Assembly: GCA_913060695.1 (NCBI GenBank)
Contig: CAJXUA010000006.1
Span: forward strand, 124,001 to 188,000
Direction: 5' to 3'
Origin: an uncultured Gammaproteobacteria bacterium
GTDB taxonomy: Bacteria > Pseudomonadota > Gammaproteobacteria > Pseudomonadales > Pseudohongiellaceae
Length of the DNA stretch: 64,000 nucleotides
Positions 7,432-17,775 of the stretch are shown one piece after another. Position numbers and translations under genes: made by a program. How positions within the stretch are numbered: the first letter of the stretch is position 1; every line of letters starts with the position of its first letter. Under the pieces are notes generated by a model that made no database searches, was not told the DNA's origin, and saw only the letters and a program-made list of their open reading frames with translations.

Positions 7432-10400
7432 ACGGTGCGAATGTTTTTCTCAAGATAGTGGCACTGCCACGCCTAGTCTTATTGGTCGTCATAATGTTAG
7501 CTCTAGCGGGACTTGCTTCCTACGGCTCTATGGCGCGGCAGGAAGACCCCTTCTTCCCGGCACGAACAGGTCTGATTACCATTCTCTATCCTGGAGCGCC
7601 GGCGGAGACTATGGAGCGCCTCGTACTCGAGCCTCTTCAAGACGAAATTTCCCAGGTCGAAGAAGTATTAGAGTTCTCCGCCACAGCACGAACAGGCGTA
7701 GCTCTAGTAACGGTAGGATTGCTGGACTCTATCTATGACACCGACGCTGCATGGGATCGCGTGCGTATCGCCATGAACCGTGCGCGCACGGAGTTTCCCG
7801 ATGGCGTCCAAGACCTGACCCTGGAAGACCGTTTGACGGGCCTTCCAGCGGTTGTCTTAGCCGTGGCAGGAGACTCCTCTATAGTTACCTTGAGCCAGGC
7901 AGCGGAGCAGCTCAAGCGGCAACTGATGAACTTGCCTGGCGTCTCTAGAATCGAGCTAGAGGGCGACAGCAAGGAGCAAATAAATATAGCGCTACGCGAC
8001 GCAGAGATGGCAAGGCTCGGTATCAGCCCCGGCGCACTCGCGAATCTGATTGGTCAACGCAACCAGGTAGCGCCAGGTGGCTTTCTAGTAGTAGGTGACA
8101 CGCGGGTCAATCTACTTAGCAATAACGAATTCACGAGCATCGACTCATTGCGTAACACGCAGATACCCATACCCAGTGGTGGCAGCGTGCCCCTCTCTGC
8201 AATTGCACAAGTTTGGCGTTCCGCCACAGAGCCTCCGGCCCCTAGCACATGGCAAGACGGCGAGCAGGTTGTAGCGCTCGGTATTTATGCACAGAACAAT
8301 CAAGTCGATGCGATCGCTTTCGGTGAGAATGTCCGTGAGCGTGTTGCACAGATAAAAGAAGACTTCGCGCCCTTAACTATTCAAGAGATGTTCTACCAAC
8401 CAGAACAGGTCGACAAGCGCTTGAGCGATCTACAAGGTAATCTTCTCGTTAGCATGGGGATCATCACCTTGATCCTGTTCTATGGTATGGGTTGGCGCAT
8501 GGGGATCCTGGTGGCGAGTATGCTGCCGCTAGTCACGTTGATTAGCCTCGGCGTCTACGACTTCGCAGGAGGTGTCCTTCATCAGATCGCCGTCATTGGT
8601 CTAGTCATATCCCTGGGTATCTTGATCGACAATGCCATCGTGATGGTAGAGAACATTCAGCATAGGCTCAATGATGGAGAGACTCGGGCAGACGCCCTGC
8701 GTTCAGCCGTCGTGGAGTTAGCTGGGCCACTCGGCGCCTCAACTGCTACTACGTTGGCGGCGTTCACACCACTACTACTCTCCAAGGGAGGCACAGCAGA
8801 CTTCACTCGGGGTATTCCAGTAATGATTATGCTGACCCTTAGCATCAGCTATTTGTTGGCGGTTAGTATCGCGCCATTGCTAGCGGCGCGCTTTCTGAAG
8901 CCGAATGCCTCCACTCGCACTGAGTGGATCGAAACACTTGGCAATAGCCTAGCAAGATTTAGTCGCCGTTTTCCGAAATCTATAGTGCTGGGAGGCTTAT
9001 CGCTACCGGTGTTGAGTTTTCTTTTAGTGCCTCTGTTGAGTTTTCAATTTTTCCCCAACGCAGATAGGCCGCAGGTAGTAATTGAGATGTTCTTGCCAGA
9101 GGGCACCGATATCTCGCGAACCAATACCATGGCAGAGACTCTCGAACGAGAGCTGCGCGCGCGCGATGGTGTCGTCAGCATTCACCGCTTCGTCGGCGAC
9201 ACAGGGCCGGGCTTCTATTACAACCTTCCCCTCGCCTCGCAGTCGCCCAACCGTGCCAGACTGGTGGTTAATACTCAGAGATTGGAACAGACCGCTGGCA
9301 TTATCGAGTGGGTGCGGGAGCGCGCAGCGTCGAACTATCCCGAGTTGGAAATTGTTGCGGGAACCCTCGCACAGGGGCCGCCTCGTGTCGCGCCAGTCGA
9401 GGTCCGGGTCTATCACAGTAATGACGAGTCTCGACTCCTTGCTGCAGAGAAATTATTCGCTCTATTAAAGGGAATCCCCGGTGCAGTAGACGTGCGCACA
9501 GATATCGACAATGGCACCCCGGTGCTGCGCATTGTAGTCGATGACGCGAGCGCGCAGCGCTATGGATTAGGCCGCGTGGACATCGCACAAACGCTATTCG
9601 CACGCAGCCTTGGCCTACCCATTGAGCAATACAGACAAGAGTTAGACCCGGTCCCTATAGTACTGCGATCCAACGAAGGTACTCGCTTAAGTGTGTCAGA
9701 GGTCATGTCGAGCTATATATTTAATCAGGCCAATGAGCCCATTCCAATAAGCCTGATCGGCCGCACAGAGGCGGATTGGAATGTGGCGAGTATCCACCAC
9801 CGCAATGGCGTGCGCGTGTTGACGATCACTAGTGGCTTAGCGGAAGGCTATAGCTTCAGCAATATCGTCGATGAACTCAATGAAGGCTTGCTCTCCGATC
9901 CCTTTCCGGATGGCACCCGCATCGAGTATGGCGGAGACCTCGAGAGTTCGGATGAGGCGAATCAAGCGATATTCGCAGTAGCCCCTATTGGCATACTCTT
10001 GTTGTTGTTCTTCCTGCTTTTACAGTTCAACTCATACAAGCGTGTGGGTATCGTATTATTGACGGTTCCGCTTGCGGCTGCGGGCATCTTCCCTGGCTTG
10101 ATACTTAGTGACTCTCCATTTGGTTTTCAGCCGCTACTGGGTGTCATCGCGTTAGTTGGTATCGTGGTAAACAATGCGATAGTCCTGATCGACTATATCG
10201 ATCAGCAATTGCGTGCTGGTGGAGACCTTGCTAGCGCAGTCGATGACGCGGTAGCGCGACGTACGCGACCCATTTTGTTGACGACGGCCACGACAGTCAC
10301 CGGCTTATTGCCATTGGCCCTTTCTTCCTCGACACTATGGCCTCCGATGGCTTGGGCCATTATTTCGGGACTGATAGCGTCGACGATGTTAACGCTATTG

Positions 10401-10484
10401 GTAGTCCCTGCGGTTTGCCGACTGAGCTTAGGGCCACGTAAGCCGAAAGCAACTAGATTGAAGTCTGCATTAGATGTGAATTAA
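7428..10484 (+). CDS. RND efflux inner-membrane transporter
   Basis: 1018 aa, AcrB/HAE1-type architecture (GILIDNAIVMVENI, GIVVNNAIVLIDYI); overlaps adaptor stop by 4 nt. Confidence 0.95.
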   Translation: MNGANVFLKIVALPRLVLLVVIMLALAGLASYGSMARQEDPFFPARTGLITILYPGAPAETMERLVLEPLQDEISQVEEVLEFSATARTGVALVTVGLLDSIYDTDAAWDRVRIAMNRARTEFPDGVQDLTLEDRLTGLPAVVLAVAGDSSIVTLSQAAEQLKRQLMNLPGVSRIELEGDSKEQINIALRDAEMARLGISPGALANLIGQRNQVAPGGFLVVGDTRVNLLSNNEFTSIDSLRNTQIPIPSGGSVPLSAIAQVWRSATEPPAPSTWQDGEQVVALGIYAQNNQVDAIAFGENVRERVAQIKEDFAPLTIQEMFYQPEQVDKRLSDLQGNLLVSMGIITLILFYGMGWRMGILVASMLPLVTLISLGVYDFAGGVLHQIAVIGLVISLGILIDNAIVMVENIQHRLNDGETRADALRSAVVELAGPLGASTATTLAAFTPLLLSKGGTADFTRGIPVMIMLTLSISYLLAVSIAPLLAARFLKPNASTRTEWIETLGNSLARFSRRFPKSIVLGGLSLPVLSFLLVPLLSFQFFPNADRPQVVIEMFLPEGTDISRTNTMAETLERELRARDGVVSIHRFVGDTGPGFYYNLPLASQSPNRARLVVNTQRLEQTAGIIEWVRERAASNYPELEIVAGTLAQGPPRVAPVEVRVYHSNDESRLLAAEKLFALLKGIPGAVDVRTDIDNGTPVLRIVVDDASAQRYGLGRVDIAQTLFARSLGLPIEQYRQELDPVPIVLRSNEGTRLSVSEVMSSYIFNQANEPIPISLIGRTEADWNVASIHHRNGVRVLTITSGLAEGYSFSNIVDELNEGLLSDPFPDGTRIEYGGDLESSDEANQAIFAVAPIGILLLLFFLLLQFNSYKRVGIVLLTVPLAAAGIFPGLILSDSPFGFQPLLGVIALVGIVVNNAIVLIDYIDQQLRAGGDLASAVDDAVARRTRPILLTTATTVTGLLPLALSSSTLWPPMAWAIISGLIASTMLTLLVVPAVCRLSLGPRKPKATRLKSALDVN

Positions 10485-10493
10485 GGATATGAG

Positions 10494-10913
10494 ATGTTGA
10501 AACCAGAAGAGTTCATGGAGCGCGGCGCGGATAAACTTCCCGGTCTCCTCGATATAGTCGTCACCAAGATTAGCGCGGAACAAATTGTTGCGCAGATCGA
10601 TGTGAAGGAAAAACACATGGCGCCAAATGGCTATATGCATGCCGGTGCAGTTGTTACCTTAGCCGATACGACGACGGGCTATGGTTGCATTGCGAATCTC
10701 CCCGAAGGGGCTACAGGCTTCACCACGGTAGAGCTAAAATCGAATCATTTAGGAACCGCAAGGTCAGGAATAATCGAATCGGTGGCGACTCCAGTGCATC
10801 TTGGTAGATCTACTCAAGTTTGGGACGCCGTGGTGACCGAGAAAGCCACCGGCAAGACTTTAGCTTTATTCCGCTGTACGCAAATGATCCTCTATCCAAA
10901 GCCTAAGGTTTGA
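10494..10913 (+). CDS. PaaI-type hotdog-fold thioesterase
   Basis: NGYMHAGAVVTLADTTTGYG motif. Confidence 0.85.
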   Translation: MLKPEEFMERGADKLPGLLDIVVTKISAEQIVAQIDVKEKHMAPNGYMHAGAVVTLADTTTGYGCIANLPEGATGFTTVELKSNHLGTARSGIIESVATPVHLGRSTQVWDAVVTEKATGKTLALFRCTQMILYPKPKV

Positions 10914-10929
10914 AGAGTAAGGAGTAAGC

Positions 10930-11124
10930 ATGCCCATTATTAAAGTGGAAATATTAGAAGGCAGATCCCGCGAGAAAAAACGTGAACTCGCAAAGGTTTT
11001 GACGAAGGAGACCGCGCGAATTATTAACGTGAGCGAGGCTTCTATCTTTGTTGTGATCGACGAGGTTAAGAAAGAGAACTGGGCAGTCGGCGGAGAATTA
11101 CTCGTCGACAAATACCCCGATTAA
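10930..11124 (+). CDS. 4-oxalocrotonate tautomerase family protein
   Basis: 64 aa, Pro immediately after Met, MPIIKVEILEGRSREKKRELAKVLTKETARIINV. Confidence 0.85.
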   Translation: MPIIKVEILEGRSREKKRELAKVLTKETARIINVSEASIFVVIDEVKKENWAVGGELLVDKYPD

Positions 11125-11139
11125 TTAAGGCTTGGCGTT

Positions 11140-11655
11140 TTACAGGTCGCGCAAGAGAGCATTAATTTGTCCCGTCAGCGCGGGATCACCTGAAGAATAA
11201 CTCAGGGCTCGCCTTGCGAAGCCCTCCGCTTCGCTAGCCCTTCCTTGTTGTGCACGCACGCTCGCTAGTCGGTACCAGAACAGGGCATCCCGTGGGTTAA
11301 TGCGTAGGGCTCTTTCGCTTAATGCCGCAGCTCTCTCTAAGTCTCCTTCGGCGATCGCGGCATCGACGCCAGCCAACAGTGTAGAGGCGGCGCTTGCAGG
11401 AGCGGCAGGTTCAGAAGGGGCTGGGGTCACTATTGCGGGGCTGCGCGCAGGCGGGTTTTGCGTCGGTGGAAACTCATTGCGCTGAATAGGGGCGTTGCCA
11501 GGCAACTCCTCTCGGCTCGTATTCGCCGGTTGCTGCTCGATGGCGCCGGTGGAATCACGGGACTCTATTGGCGCGGGAATGCCGCGGCCAGTGCTATAGG
11601 TGGCGCAGCTAGCAAGAATACTGAAACTTAAAATCCAACTTATACGTAGAATCAC
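11140..11655 (-). CDS. TPR-containing lipoprotein, LpoP-like PBP1b activator candidate
   Basis: Lipobox LASCA, Pro/Ala-rich linker, C-terminal TPR (ALRINPRDALFWYRLASVRAQQGRASEAEGFARRAL); start overlaps the PBP1b stop. Confidence 0.75.
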   Translation of the reverse strand: MILRISWILSFSILASCATYSTGRGIPAPIESRDSTGAIEQQPANTSREELPGNAPIQRNEFPPTQNPPARSPAIVTPAPSEPAAPASAASTLLAGVDAAIAEGDLERAAALSERALRINPRDALFWYRLASVRAQQGRASEAEGFARRALSYSSGDPALTGQINALLRDL

Positions 11656-13985
11656 CGGCCTAAACCTCGCACTCGATCGAAAATACTCTGAAGGATTGAC
11701 TCGTCGTCTTCGCAGCTCACGGCACTATCGGGTAGACGGCCAGGCATGAAGGGCAGAGACATTGGGGTGCGACAGTCGCGGTCGCTGGCCCGTTGAACGG
11801 CTTGTGGCGCGATGTCTTGCCAAACGATCTTAGAGGGAGGCAAAGTCAGACGCGGCTTAATATTGAGATCGCTCATCAGTTCGCTCCATACCCGCAAGGC
11901 GCCAGTTGCCCCGGTCAAACCCGTGTCGCGATTGTCGTCGTAGCCGAGCCACACTACTCCCACTAAGTCGTCTCCATAGCCAGCGAACCAACTATCGCGA
12001 AGGTCGTTGGTGGTGCCGGTCTTTCCTGCAAGTGGGAGGCTGTCTTCCATGCGCCCAGTGACGCTCTTTGCGGTGCCACGTTTGAATACGCCTTGCAGCG
12101 CATACTCCAGAAGATACATCGACTCGGGGTCGCTAACCTGCACGGTTTCGATACCGTAGCGTTCTAGGCGTTCGCCCTGCGCAGTGGTGACCGCCTCGAC
12201 CGCTCGCAATGGGGAGCGGAAGCCGTTGCTAGCGAGAGTTTGATAGAGCTGCGCAACCTCGATAGGGGACATGTCGATGGCGCCCAATAGCAGCGAGGGG
12301 TAGAGCGGGATATTGCCGTTGTAACCGAGCTTTTCCAACATTCGCGCAACCGAGTCGATGCCCAGTTGCATGCCGAGATCGACAGTAGCTAAGTTCATAG
12401 AGCGCTCTAGGGCGTCGAATAGATAGACATCTCCGTAGAGCTTGTCGTCGTAATTTGTCGGCGACCATACCTGAGAACCTGACAAGGGAATGCTGACGGG
12501 GCGGTCGGCCAATACCGATGCGAGGGAATACTGGCGCGACTCTAAAGCCGCAAGATAGATCGCGGGCTTTACTAATGAGCCTATCGGGCGCCGAGCATTG
12601 AGTGCGCGGTTGAAACCGGCGTAGCCGCGTTGCCGGCCGCCCGCAAGGCCACGCACCTCACCGGTTATGGCATCACTAATGACAACGGCTGCCTCTAGAT
12701 GCCCATCAGAGCCGTTTGCCGAGGCACGCTCCACCGACTTCACTGAGGCTTCGAGATTCGCGTCGATCAAACTCTGTACGCGCAGGTCAAGGGTTGTGAA
12801 GATCCGGAGGCCTTCTGTCTGTAAGGCCTCTCTGTCGTAGTCCCGCGCTAGGTTATCCCGCACTAGCTCCAAGAAGGCTGGGTAGGTTCGGCCGCGACTA
12901 GGGGCGCTGGAGGCCACTTTTAGTGGCTCGCGCGTGGCGGTAGTGTTTTGCTGGGCGGTGATATAGCCCTGGCTAAGCATGCGTCCCAACACGATATCGC
13001 GTCGCTGCGTAGCGCGCTCTGGGTAGCGTCGTGGGTTGTAATAGGAAGCGCCCCGCGGCAGACCCGCCAGCGTCGCGAGTTCCGCTAGAGATAGCTCGCT
13101 CAGAGGGCGCGAGAAATAGTATTCGGCGGCGAGTGCGAAGCCGTGGATCGCTCGATTGCCTTGTTGGCCGAGGAAGACCTCGTTCATATAGGCCTCGAGT
13201 ATCTCTTCCTTGCTGAAGTGCAGCTCAAGCGCGAGCGCCATGAGTGCCTCTTCGACCTTGCGGCGCAATGTCTGCTGCCGGCTCAGGTACAGATTCTTGA
13301 CGAGCTGCTGAGTCAGCGTGCTGCCACCCTGTACGATGCTGCCGGCCTTCAAGTTCGCGACGAAGGCGCGGCCTATTCCGATTGGGTCCACTCCAAAATG
13401 GCTGAAGAAGCGCTGATCCTCCACGGCGATGACGGCGTCGACGAGTTCCTGTGGCACGTCACTTAGCCGCACCGGAACACGGTCCTCGCCAGTGTTTGGG
13501 TTGATCTGGGCGATCTCCGCAGGCTCTAGGCGCACCAGAGCGAGGTCGCCAGTATTATTGTCGCCCCAAAGCGCGCGGACCTGGCGCCCATCGAATTCAA
13601 CATTCAAGGAGAGACTAGGTTCGGCGCCATCCCAGAAATCGAAGCCGCGTGACCATAGGCGTATCCGCGAAGGGCTGCGTTGATATTCACCAGGCCCTTC
13701 GACCTGCGTGGTCTCCCTATAACCAAGAGTATCGAGATAGTCGCTCAGCTGCGCTTGGCTAATAGTTGCACCGGCATAGAGCTCCACGGGGCGTGCATAC
13801 AGGCGCGCGGGCAGCGCCCATTGCAGCGCCTCGAAGTCACGCCTTACTTCGAAATCGATCCATACACACCACAGCACTACGACAGCGACAAAGGCTAGGC
13901 TAAGGCGCTTTATTAATGGCCAGCAGCGCCGCTTCCGTGGGGCTTGTTGGCCGTGCTGATCTGTCTCGGGTTTACTTTTGTCCAT
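11652..13985 (-). CDS. mrcB: Penicillin-binding protein 1B (bifunctional glycosyltransferase/transpeptidase)
   Basis: GT51 motifs (AVEDQRFFSHFGVDPIGIGRA, GGSTLTQQLVKNLYL), transpeptidase SxxK/KTG motifs (PIGSLVKP, GKTGTTND), short cytoplasmic N-terminus with one TM. Confidence 0.95.
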   Translation of the reverse strand: MDKSKPETDQHGQQAPRKRRCWPLIKRLSLAFVAVVVLWCVWIDFEVRRDFEALQWALPARLYARPVELYAGATISQAQLSDYLDTLGYRETTQVEGPGEYQRSPSRIRLWSRGFDFWDGAEPSLSLNVEFDGRQVRALWGDNNTGDLALVRLEPAEIAQINPNTGEDRVPVRLSDVPQELVDAVIAVEDQRFFSHFGVDPIGIGRAFVANLKAGSIVQGGSTLTQQLVKNLYLSRQQTLRRKVEEALMALALELHFSKEEILEAYMNEVFLGQQGNRAIHGFALAAEYYFSRPLSELSLAELATLAGLPRGASYYNPRRYPERATQRRDIVLGRMLSQGYITAQQNTTATREPLKVASSAPSRGRTYPAFLELVRDNLARDYDREALQTEGLRIFTTLDLRVQSLIDANLEASVKSVERASANGSDGHLEAAVVISDAITGEVRGLAGGRQRGYAGFNRALNARRPIGSLVKPAIYLAALESRQYSLASVLADRPVSIPLSGSQVWSPTNYDDKLYGDVYLFDALERSMNLATVDLGMQLGIDSVARMLEKLGYNGNIPLYPSLLLGAIDMSPIEVAQLYQTLASNGFRSPLRAVEAVTTAQGERLERYGIETVQVSDPESMYLLEYALQGVFKRGTAKSVTGRMEDSLPLAGKTGTTNDLRDSWFAGYGDDLVGVVWLGYDDNRDTGLTGATGALRVWSELMSDLNIKPRLTLPPSKIVWQDIAPQAVQRASDRDCRTPMSLPFMPGRLPDSAVSCEDDESILQSIFDRVRGLGR

Positions 13986-14198
13986 AAGGGGGCATTATTG
14001 CATTTGCGCGGGCTCTACTGCTACGAGCTTGGCATCTAGTACACGAGGATTGACGAATGGTTCACGGCTCTTGGACTGCAAAGTGTCATATAAAGTTTGC
14101 CCACACTGCATTGCCAGGCTGCCCCGCCCTAACTTGAGTCTAGCTGGCATACTTCCTTCCCTGATGATTGACTAAGAAAAGCAAAGAGGTTCTAAGCG

Positions 14199-14549
14199 AT
14201 GACGTGGCTGATTAGTAAGTATTTCCTCACTGCCGCAGTGATAGTTGTAGTGTCCGAGGTCGCAAAGCGTAGCGACAAATTCGGTGCACTACTCGCCGCT
14301 TTGCCTATGGTGACGGTTCTTACCTTGATTTGGCTCTATGTGGAGAATCAGTCGCAAGAGAAGATCGCCAATCATGCGTGGTACACCTTCTGGTATGTGC
14401 TGCCCACGTTGCCGATGTTTCTCGTGTTTCCCTTTATTCTACCTAGGCTCGGTTTCTGGACTGCGCTGCTCGCCTGCGTGGGTCTGACGATGTTGTGTTT
14501 CGCCCTATTTGCAGTCTTGGTGCGTCGCTTCGGCATTGAGCTGTTCTAG
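14199..14549 (+). CDS. DUF3147-like small membrane protein
   Basis: Four hydrophobic segments; LISKYFLTAAVIVVVSEVAKRSDKFGALLAALPMVTVLTLIWLY. Confidence 0.7.
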   Translation: MTWLISKYFLTAAVIVVVSEVAKRSDKFGALLAALPMVTVLTLIWLYVENQSQEKIANHAWYTFWYVLPTLPMFLVFPFILPRLGFWTALLACVGLTMLCFALFAVLVRRFGIELF

Positions 14550-14606
14550 TGATCGTCGGGACATCTGCGTTGCTCTAGGGATTGACTGCGTGAGGCATGA
14601 AGAATA

Positions 14607-14622
14607 CTGTATATATAAACAG
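14607..14622. promoter_or_regulatory. LexA box upstream of dnaE2
   Basis: CTGTATATATAAACAG (CTGT-N8-ACAG), embedded in atactgtatatataaacagtat. Confidence 0.9.
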
Positions 14623-14638
14623 TATCTATGTGTGCCCC

Positions 14639-17600
14639 ATGAACTCCCTGCCCCCCTATGCTGAGCTGCATTGTCTCAGCAACTACACCTTCCTGCATGG
14701 CGCCTCCTCACCGGAGGAGCTAGTGACGCAAGCCTGTGCGCTTGCCTATGAGGCCTTGGCGATTACCGATGAATGCTCCTTGAGTGGAGTCGTGCGGGCC
14801 CATGTCGCCGCGCGGGGTACTCCTTTACATTTGCTGATTGGCAGTCGCTTCGTGTTAGACGATGGCCTGCGTTTCGTCCTCTTGGCACGCTCTCGGCGCG
14901 GCTATGGGCAGTTGTCTCATCTCATCACTCTAGGGCGTCGGGCCGCCAAGAAGGGTCACTACGCGCTCGATAGGGCGCTGGTTGAGGCTCAAGACCTTGG
15001 GGAGTGCTTGGCACTGTGGTTGCCTGGGCAGGTTGCGCAGCAAGACCAAGCGCAATGGCTGGCAGCCCGTTGCCCTGAGCGCACGTGGATTGCCGTAGAG
15101 CTACTACTGCATGGGCATGACAAAAGGCGTCTGGCCAGCTTGCAGGCCTTGGGGGAGCGGCTGGGCCTGCCTCTGACGGCCAGCGGCGCAGTCATGATGC
15201 ATGAGCCACAGCGACGCATGCTAAGGGACACTCTGACGGCGATCCGCTTAGGCAAGACACTGGCGCAGCTGGGCCGAGATGCGGCCCTCAACAGCGAACA
15301 ACACCTGCGCAGCAGGGAGCGGCTCGCTAAGCTCTATCCCCCCGCCTTGCTGGCTGAGTCCACCAAGATCGCCTCTCTTTGCGATTTCTCTCTCGACGAG
15401 CTGCGCTACGAATACCCACACGAACTGGTTCCCGCCGGGCACAGCGCCGCCTCTTGGCTGCGGGAGCTTACGCAGCGCGGTATGCGCGAGCGCTGGCCGG
15501 AGGGCCCCTCGGCCCGTGTACTAACACTAGTGGAGAAAGAGCTTAGTCTTGTGGCGGAGCTGCGCTATGAACACTTCTTTCTCACCGTTCATGACATCGT
15601 GGTGTTTGCTCGTAGCCGCCATATTCTCTGTCAGGGCCGCGGCTCGGCCGCTAACTCTGTGATCTGTTATTGCCTAGGCATCACCGCAGTGGACCCGGCA
15701 CGTATGCAATTGCTCTTCGAGCGTTTCCTATCTAAGGAGCGCGACGAGCCGCCGGATATCGATGTCGATTTCGAGCACGAGAGGCGCGAAGAGGTCATTC
15801 AATACATCTACTCCAAGTACGGCCGACATCGCGCGGCATTGGCGGCCACGGTGATCTGCTATCGCGCCCGCAGCGCCATTAGGGATGTCGCCGGCGTCCT
15901 CGGCATCAGTGCGCAGGATGAGGCGGTGCTTAGCAAGTCCGTGGACTGGTATGGGCGGGACTTCGACGAGACGCGGGAGGTGCCGGGTTTGGAGATGGCG
16001 CCCGAATGCTTCGCGCAGTTACAAAGCCTAGTGCGGACGCTGATGGGCTTTCCGCGGCATCTGTCGCAGCACGTGGGCGGCTTCGTGATCAGTCAGGGGC
16101 CCCTGTCTGAATTGGTGCCGGTCGAGAATGCGGCGATGGCTGATAGAACTGTTATTCAATGGGAAAAGGATGACCTAGAGGCGCTAGGCCTACTCAAGGT
16201 GGATGTGCTCGCCCTAGGTATGCTCACGACTATTCGCAAGGCCATCGATCTTGTCAATGATGCGCCCAAGGCGGCCGCCCCCCTCGCCCTGCATTCTATT
16301 CCGGTGGAAGACCCTAGTGTCTATGACATGATCTGTGGGGCGGATACGGTGGGTGTGTTTCAGATCGAGTCGCGTGCGCAGATGAGTATGCTGCCACGGC
16401 TGCGACCGAGGAACTATTACGACCTTGTGATTCAGATCGCCATCGTGCGGCCGGGTCCGATTCAAGGCAATATGGTGCACCCCTATCTTGCTAGGCGCAG
16501 CGGCAAGGAAGAGGTGGTGTACCCGAGCGAGCAGATTCGCGAGGTTTTGGCGCGCACGCTCGGTGTACCTATTTTCCAGGAACAGGTAATGAAGATCGCC
16601 ATCGTCGCAGCCGGTTTTAGCGGCGGCGAGGCGGATCAACTGCGCCGTGCGATGGCAGCTTGGAAGAAAAAGGGTGGTCTGGAACCTTTTCAAGAAAAAT
16701 TAGCCAATGGCATGCGCGAGCGCGGCTATTCGGAACAATTTTCCTCGCAGATCTATAGCCAGATAAAGGGCTTTGCGGACTATGGCTTTCCCGAATCGCA
16801 CTCGGCTAGTTTTGCGCTTCTAGCCTATGTCTCTTCATGGTTGAAGTGCCACCACCCTGCCGCCTTCACTTGCGCCCTACTTAACAGCCAGCCTATGGGT
16901 TTCTATGCGCCAGCCCAGTTAGTTCAGGACGCTGTTCGCCATGGCGTTCTGGTATTGCCGGTTGATGTGAACAATAGTGAGTGGGATTGCACACTGATAT
17001 ACGAGGCGGAGGCAGCCCCCGCAATTCGTCTAGGCCTGCGTCAGGTAAAAGGGCTTTCCAGAGCAGGGGGGCAACAGCTTTGCGAGGCGCGGCAGGCCGG
17101 GCCGTATCGCAGCGTGCAATCTCTGGTGGAGCGTAGCGGCATCAATGCCCGCGATAGAGAGAGTCTGGCCGCGGCAGATGCGTTACGACCTCTGTCTCAG
17201 GATCGTTATCGAGCATTCTGGGATGTTGCGGGCTATGAGGAGAAACTGCCACTGTTCGAGACCGGGCAGGATTGGCCGGAGGCTGCGCAGCTGCCCATTA
17301 TGCTGCCCAAGCCTTCGGAGGCGCAGAACATCATGGCCGACTATAACAGTACTGGCTTGACGCTGCGGCGCCATCCCATGGCGCTCCTGCGCGATCACCT
17401 GCGAGCCTATCATGTGCGGCCCGCGCAAGAATTAGCGCAGCTCAGGGATGGGCTTGGCGTGAAGGTGGCAGGTGTGGTGACTTCTCGTCAAAGACCTCAA
17501 ACAGCGTCGGGAGTCACCTTTATGACGCTAGAGGACGAAAGCGGATTTCTGAATGTCGTGGTATGGCCCACCGTAGCGGCGCAGTCGCCTCTAGTCGTAC

Positions 17601-17734
17601 GCGAGGCGAGTTTGCTTGGCGTCTCCGGTAGGGTGCAGATCAGTGAGGGAGTGGTGCACATTATTGCCCACACGCTCGTCGATCTTAGTCACTGGCTCTC
17701 GGCCATGACCCTGCGTTCTCGCGATTTTCGCTAG
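14639..17734 (+). CDS. dnaE2: Error-prone DNA polymerase DnaE2/ImuC
   Basis: PHP domain (YAELHCLSNYTFLHGASSPEEL), polymerase III alpha core (GRGSAANSVICYCLGIT, PPDIDVDFEHERREEVIQYIY); start set after the LexA box rather than at 14597. Confidence 0.95.
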   Translation: MNSLPPYAELHCLSNYTFLHGASSPEELVTQACALAYEALAITDECSLSGVVRAHVAARGTPLHLLIGSRFVLDDGLRFVLLARSRRGYGQLSHLITLGRRAAKKGHYALDRALVEAQDLGECLALWLPGQVAQQDQAQWLAARCPERTWIAVELLLHGHDKRRLASLQALGERLGLPLTASGAVMMHEPQRRMLRDTLTAIRLGKTLAQLGRDAALNSEQHLRSRERLAKLYPPALLAESTKIASLCDFSLDELRYEYPHELVPAGHSAASWLRELTQRGMRERWPEGPSARVLTLVEKELSLVAELRYEHFFLTVHDIVVFARSRHILCQGRGSAANSVICYCLGITAVDPARMQLLFERFLSKERDEPPDIDVDFEHERREEVIQYIYSKYGRHRAALAATVICYRARSAIRDVAGVLGISAQDEAVLSKSVDWYGRDFDETREVPGLEMAPECFAQLQSLVRTLMGFPRHLSQHVGGFVISQGPLSELVPVENAAMADRTVIQWEKDDLEALGLLKVDVLALGMLTTIRKAIDLVNDAPKAAAPLALHSIPVEDPSVYDMICGADTVGVFQIESRAQMSMLPRLRPRNYYDLVIQIAIVRPGPIQGNMVHPYLARRSGKEEVVYPSEQIREVLARTLGVPIFQEQVMKIAIVAAGFSGGEADQLRRAMAAWKKKGGLEPFQEKLANGMRERGYSEQFSSQIYSQIKGFADYGFPESHSASFALLAYVSSWLKCHHPAAFTCALLNSQPMGFYAPAQLVQDAVRHGVLVLPVDVNNSEWDCTLIYEAEAAPAIRLGLRQVKGLSRAGGQQLCEARQAGPYRSVQSLVERSGINARDRESLAAADALRPLSQDRYRAFWDVAGYEEKLPLFETGQDWPEAAQLPIMLPKPSEAQNIMADYNSTGLTLRRHPMALLRDHLRAYHVRPAQELAQLRDGLGVKVAGVVTSRQRPQTASGVTFMTLEDESGFLNVVVWPTVAAQSPLVVREASLLGVSGRVQISEGVVHIIAHTLVDLSHWLSAMTLRSRDFR

Positions 17735-17775
17735 TGCAGGATTGAGCAACACCATTGTGCCTCTGCGAAGCTTTC

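Noticed and set aside
15009-15023. TGGCACTGTGGTTGC, a good sigma-54 -24/-12 match inside dnaE2
   Set aside because: Lies in coding sequence (LALWLPGQ), with no paired upstream sites noticed; shows such matches can occur by chance, so the 4 kb promoters were judged on context and spacing as well.
16214-16693. 159-aa minus-strand ORF
   Set aside because: Fully antisense to dnaE2.
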